A stretch of DNA of 64,000 bases. Source: Chryseobacterium sp. SNU WT5 (GTDB lineage Bacteria; Bacteroidota; Bacteroidia; Flavobacteriales; Weeksellaceae). Each line of letters opens with the position of its first letter. The stretch's first letter is position 1. The notes below the pieces were generated by a model. That model did no database searches. It had not been told where the DNA came from and saw only the letters and a program-made list of their open reading frames with translations. The translations under genes were made by a program, and so were the position numbers. The stretch is taken from assembly GCF_007362475.1 (NCBI RefSeq), contig NZ_CP041687.1, positions 186,001 to 250,000 on the forward strand. The letters run 5' to 3'. Of the stretch, positions 62,703 to 64,000 are shown piece after piece.

Positions 62703-63416
62703 TTGCAGTCATACTATTATTTACTCTTGGATGTTTTCAGTTTTCTGATTCCATTTCTGTTCAGTTTTGAGAAAAAAAGAATGCATTTTATCCAACACTG
62801 GAAGGCTTACTTCACCTCCATTATGGCGGTTGGAATTATCTTTATTCTCTGGGACAGTTATTTTGCCTATCAGGATGTTTGGGGATTCGATGACCGGTAC
62901 TTAATCGGATTAAGAATTTTAAAACTTCCTGTCGAAGAGTGGTTATTTTTCCTTCTTATCCCTTACGCCAGTGTTTTTATTCACTATTCATTAAAATATT
63001 TTTTTCCGAAAATAGTACTTAGTGCAACCGTTACAAAATATATAACGTATGTTCTGTTTGCAGTAGGCTTGTTATTAACGGTTTTTAATTACGATAAACT
63101 ATATACGTTTGTGTGCATCGGGTTATTTACTTTTTTAATGTTGCTTCAGATCATTTTCGAATGGAAATATGCACAAAGATTTTATTTAAGTTTCATCCTT
63201 ATTTTCATTCCTTTCTTTTTTGTGAACTCTGCACTTACAGGAAGTTATTCTGATCATCCCGTCGTTTTTTATGACAATACCGAAAACTTAGGAATTCGTC
63301 TGGGAACGATTCCGGTAGAAGACAGTTTCTATTGTTTCGCTCTACTCTATTCGATTACGCTTTTATTCGAATATTTAAAAACTAAAAAATTCTTTAGATC
63401 CACTGATGAAAATTAA
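62703..63416 (+). CDS. Lycopene beta-cyclase (CrtYcd type)
   Basis: A 237-residue multi-membrane protein with two repeats, each with a PxE(E/D) motif: LPVEEWLFF and IPVEDSFYCF. This duplicated architecture is that of the fused heterodimeric-type bacterial lycopene cyclases (CrtYcd) rather than the classical NAD-binding CrtY. It would convert lycopene to beta-carotene. The start is TTG at 62703, directly after crtZ. Its end overlaps the next gene by 11 bases. Confidence 0.88.
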   Translation: MQSYYYLLLDVFSFLIPFLFSFEKKRMHFIQHWKAYFTSIMAVGIIFILWDSYFAYQDVWGFDDRYLIGLRILKLPVEEWLFFLLIPYASVFIHYSLKYFFPKIVLSATVTKYITYVLFAVGLLLTVFNYDKLYTFVCIGLFTFLMLLQIIFEWKYAQRFYLSFILIFIPFFFVNSALTGSYSDHPVVFYDNTENLGIRLGTIPVEDSFYCFALLYSITLLFEYLKTKKFFRSTDEN

Positions 63417-63891
63417 TATTACCAAACAATCTGGAATCTACACTTTGACTTCGGAACAGATTTTACCACTTTCATTAAAGGAAGCTTGGGAATTTTTTAC
63501 GTTGCCAACGAATTTAGATAAAATCACGCCTAAAGAAATGGAGTTTCGAATAACCAATAATCCACCGAATAAAACCTACAAAGGTCAGATCATTACTTAC
63601 AAAATCGGAATTCTACCAGGCATTAGTTCGAATTGGATTACCGAAATTACTCATTTAGAAAACCAACAGTTTTTCGTTGATGAACAGCGATTTGGACCTT
63701 ACGCAATGTGGCATCACGAACATCATTTTGAAGAAATTTCGGAAGGGAAAGTTTTGATGACCGACATTGTCAATTTCAAAATGCCATTTGGGATTTTAGG
63801 CGATTTGTTTGCTGGGAAACTCGTGAAAAATAAAGTAAAATTCATCTTCGAAAGTCGTTATACCATTTTAGAAAAATTCCTTACCTCATGA
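63406..63891 (+). CDS. SRPBCC family protein
   Basis: A 161-residue START/SRPBCC-fold protein (polyketide-cyclase-like): a ligand-binding barrel with LPLSLKEAWEFFTLPTNLDK near the N-terminus and RFGPYAMWHHEHHFEE in the middle. Proteins of this kind bind hydrophobic ligands. It overlaps the cyclase and the SDR that follows, so it is part of the operon; a carotenoid-binding role is plausible but unproven. Confidence 0.85.
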   Translation: MKINITKQSGIYTLTSEQILPLSLKEAWEFFTLPTNLDKITPKEMEFRITNNPPNKTYKGQIITYKIGILPGISSNWITEITHLENQQFFVDEQRFGPYAMWHHEHHFEEISEGKVLMTDIVNFKMPFGILGDLFAGKLVKNKVKFIFESRYTILEKFLTS

Positions 63892-64000
63892 AAATACTTC
63901 TGACAGGCGTAACCGGTTACATTGGGAAAAGATTGCTCATTCAGTTACTGGATGAAGGTCATCATTTGGTATGTTCGGTAAGAGACAAAAACCGTTTTGG
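63888..64000 (+). CDS. NAD(P)-binding SDR/epimerase-type protein, truncated by window edge
   Basis: Starts at ATG 63888, overlapping the SRPBCC stop. The visible 37 residues start MKILLTGVTGYIGKRLLIQL, with the TGxxGxxG cofactor motif of extended or atypical SDRs. The remainder lies beyond the right edge. In related clusters this gene follows the SRPBCC gene; function unknown. Confidence 0.8.
   Translation, partial: MKILLTGVTGYIGKRLLIQLLDEGHHLVCSVRDKNRF

Noticed and set aside
1-64000. Prophage, CRISPR array, secretion or restriction system
   Set aside because: No regularly spaced repeats, phage structural genes, integrases or restriction enzymes are found; the only mobile element seen is the RAYT-like transposase.

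Overview
The window comes from an AT-rich chromosome of a Bacteroidetes bacterium, most likely a flavobacterium of the Chryseobacterium/Kaistella group (Weeksellaceae). The evidence is the Bacteroidetes -7 promoter box TAnnTTTG (often with TTG 19-21 bases upstream), signal peptides ending in FAQ/FSQ, a fused CcsBA cytochrome c biogenesis protein, a subclass A2 class A beta-lactamase, a lysyl-tRNA synthetase with a C-terminal extension, and a flavobacterial carotenoid cluster. This is ordinary chromosome with several decayed loci. I see no prophage, CRISPR array or plasmid functions.

Layout. 1-9.4 kb: the ccsBA gene cut by the left edge, a bPH-type membrane protein, pcm, then a plus-strand run (Gfo/Idh/MocA oxidoreductase, esterase lipoprotein, beta-lactamase, M23 peptidase, 3-hydroxyacyl-CoA dehydrogenase, a small acidic protein). 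9.4-20.5 kb: META-domain lipoprotein, pheT, dnaN and a DUF2490 protein on the minus strand; a 0.8 kb gap holding a tiny peptide or sRNA unit; uvrA; a broken surface-protein gene; tRNA-Arg(CCT). 20.6-31.1 kb: M28 peptidase, sdaA, an alpha/beta hydrolase, two tandem YceI proteins, glk, an outer-membrane protein and a rhodanese on the minus strand, then queG, a DUF2459 protein and a GluR0-like glutamate-receptor potassium channel on the plus strand, and tRNA-Leu(CAA). 31.2-38.2 kb: mixed housekeeping genes (PhnP-like hydrolase, fRMsr, GNAT, 2-oxo-acid dehydrogenase E2, secreted deformylase-like protein, lipB) separated by dispersed palindromic repeats.

38.4-45.7 kb is a complete trp operon, trpE-G-D-C-F-B-A, on the minus strand. 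It is preceded by a perfect promoter, an 18-residue leader peptide with three consecutive Trp codons, and a terminator, so it looks controlled by ribosome-mediated attenuation. A RAYT-like Y1 transposase flanked by an inverted pair of two-hairpin repeats sits between trpF and trpB, and one repeat now encodes the end of TrpF. 45.7-47.8 kb is the wreck of a metal-efflux RND operon: the adaptor is internally deleted and only the TolC-like tail of the pump remains, while a cytochrome b561-like gene is intact. 48-53.6 kb: lysS, gyrB, a DUF3298-type lipoprotein and a lipid kinase.

53.6-64 kb is a photoprotection region with two divergent units meeting at 59.4 kb. Leftward: a TetR-like regulator, AarF/UbiB-like kinase, TIGR03643 protein, flavin reductase, DUF2256 protein, SDR, MarR regulator and DNA photolyase. 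Rightward: crtI, crtB, a secreted protein of unknown role, crtZ, a CrtYcd-type lycopene cyclase, an SRPBCC protein and the start of an SDR. The rightward genes could make zeaxanthin from geranylgeranyl diphosphate; the leftward genes repair UV damage and may set the light or redox response.
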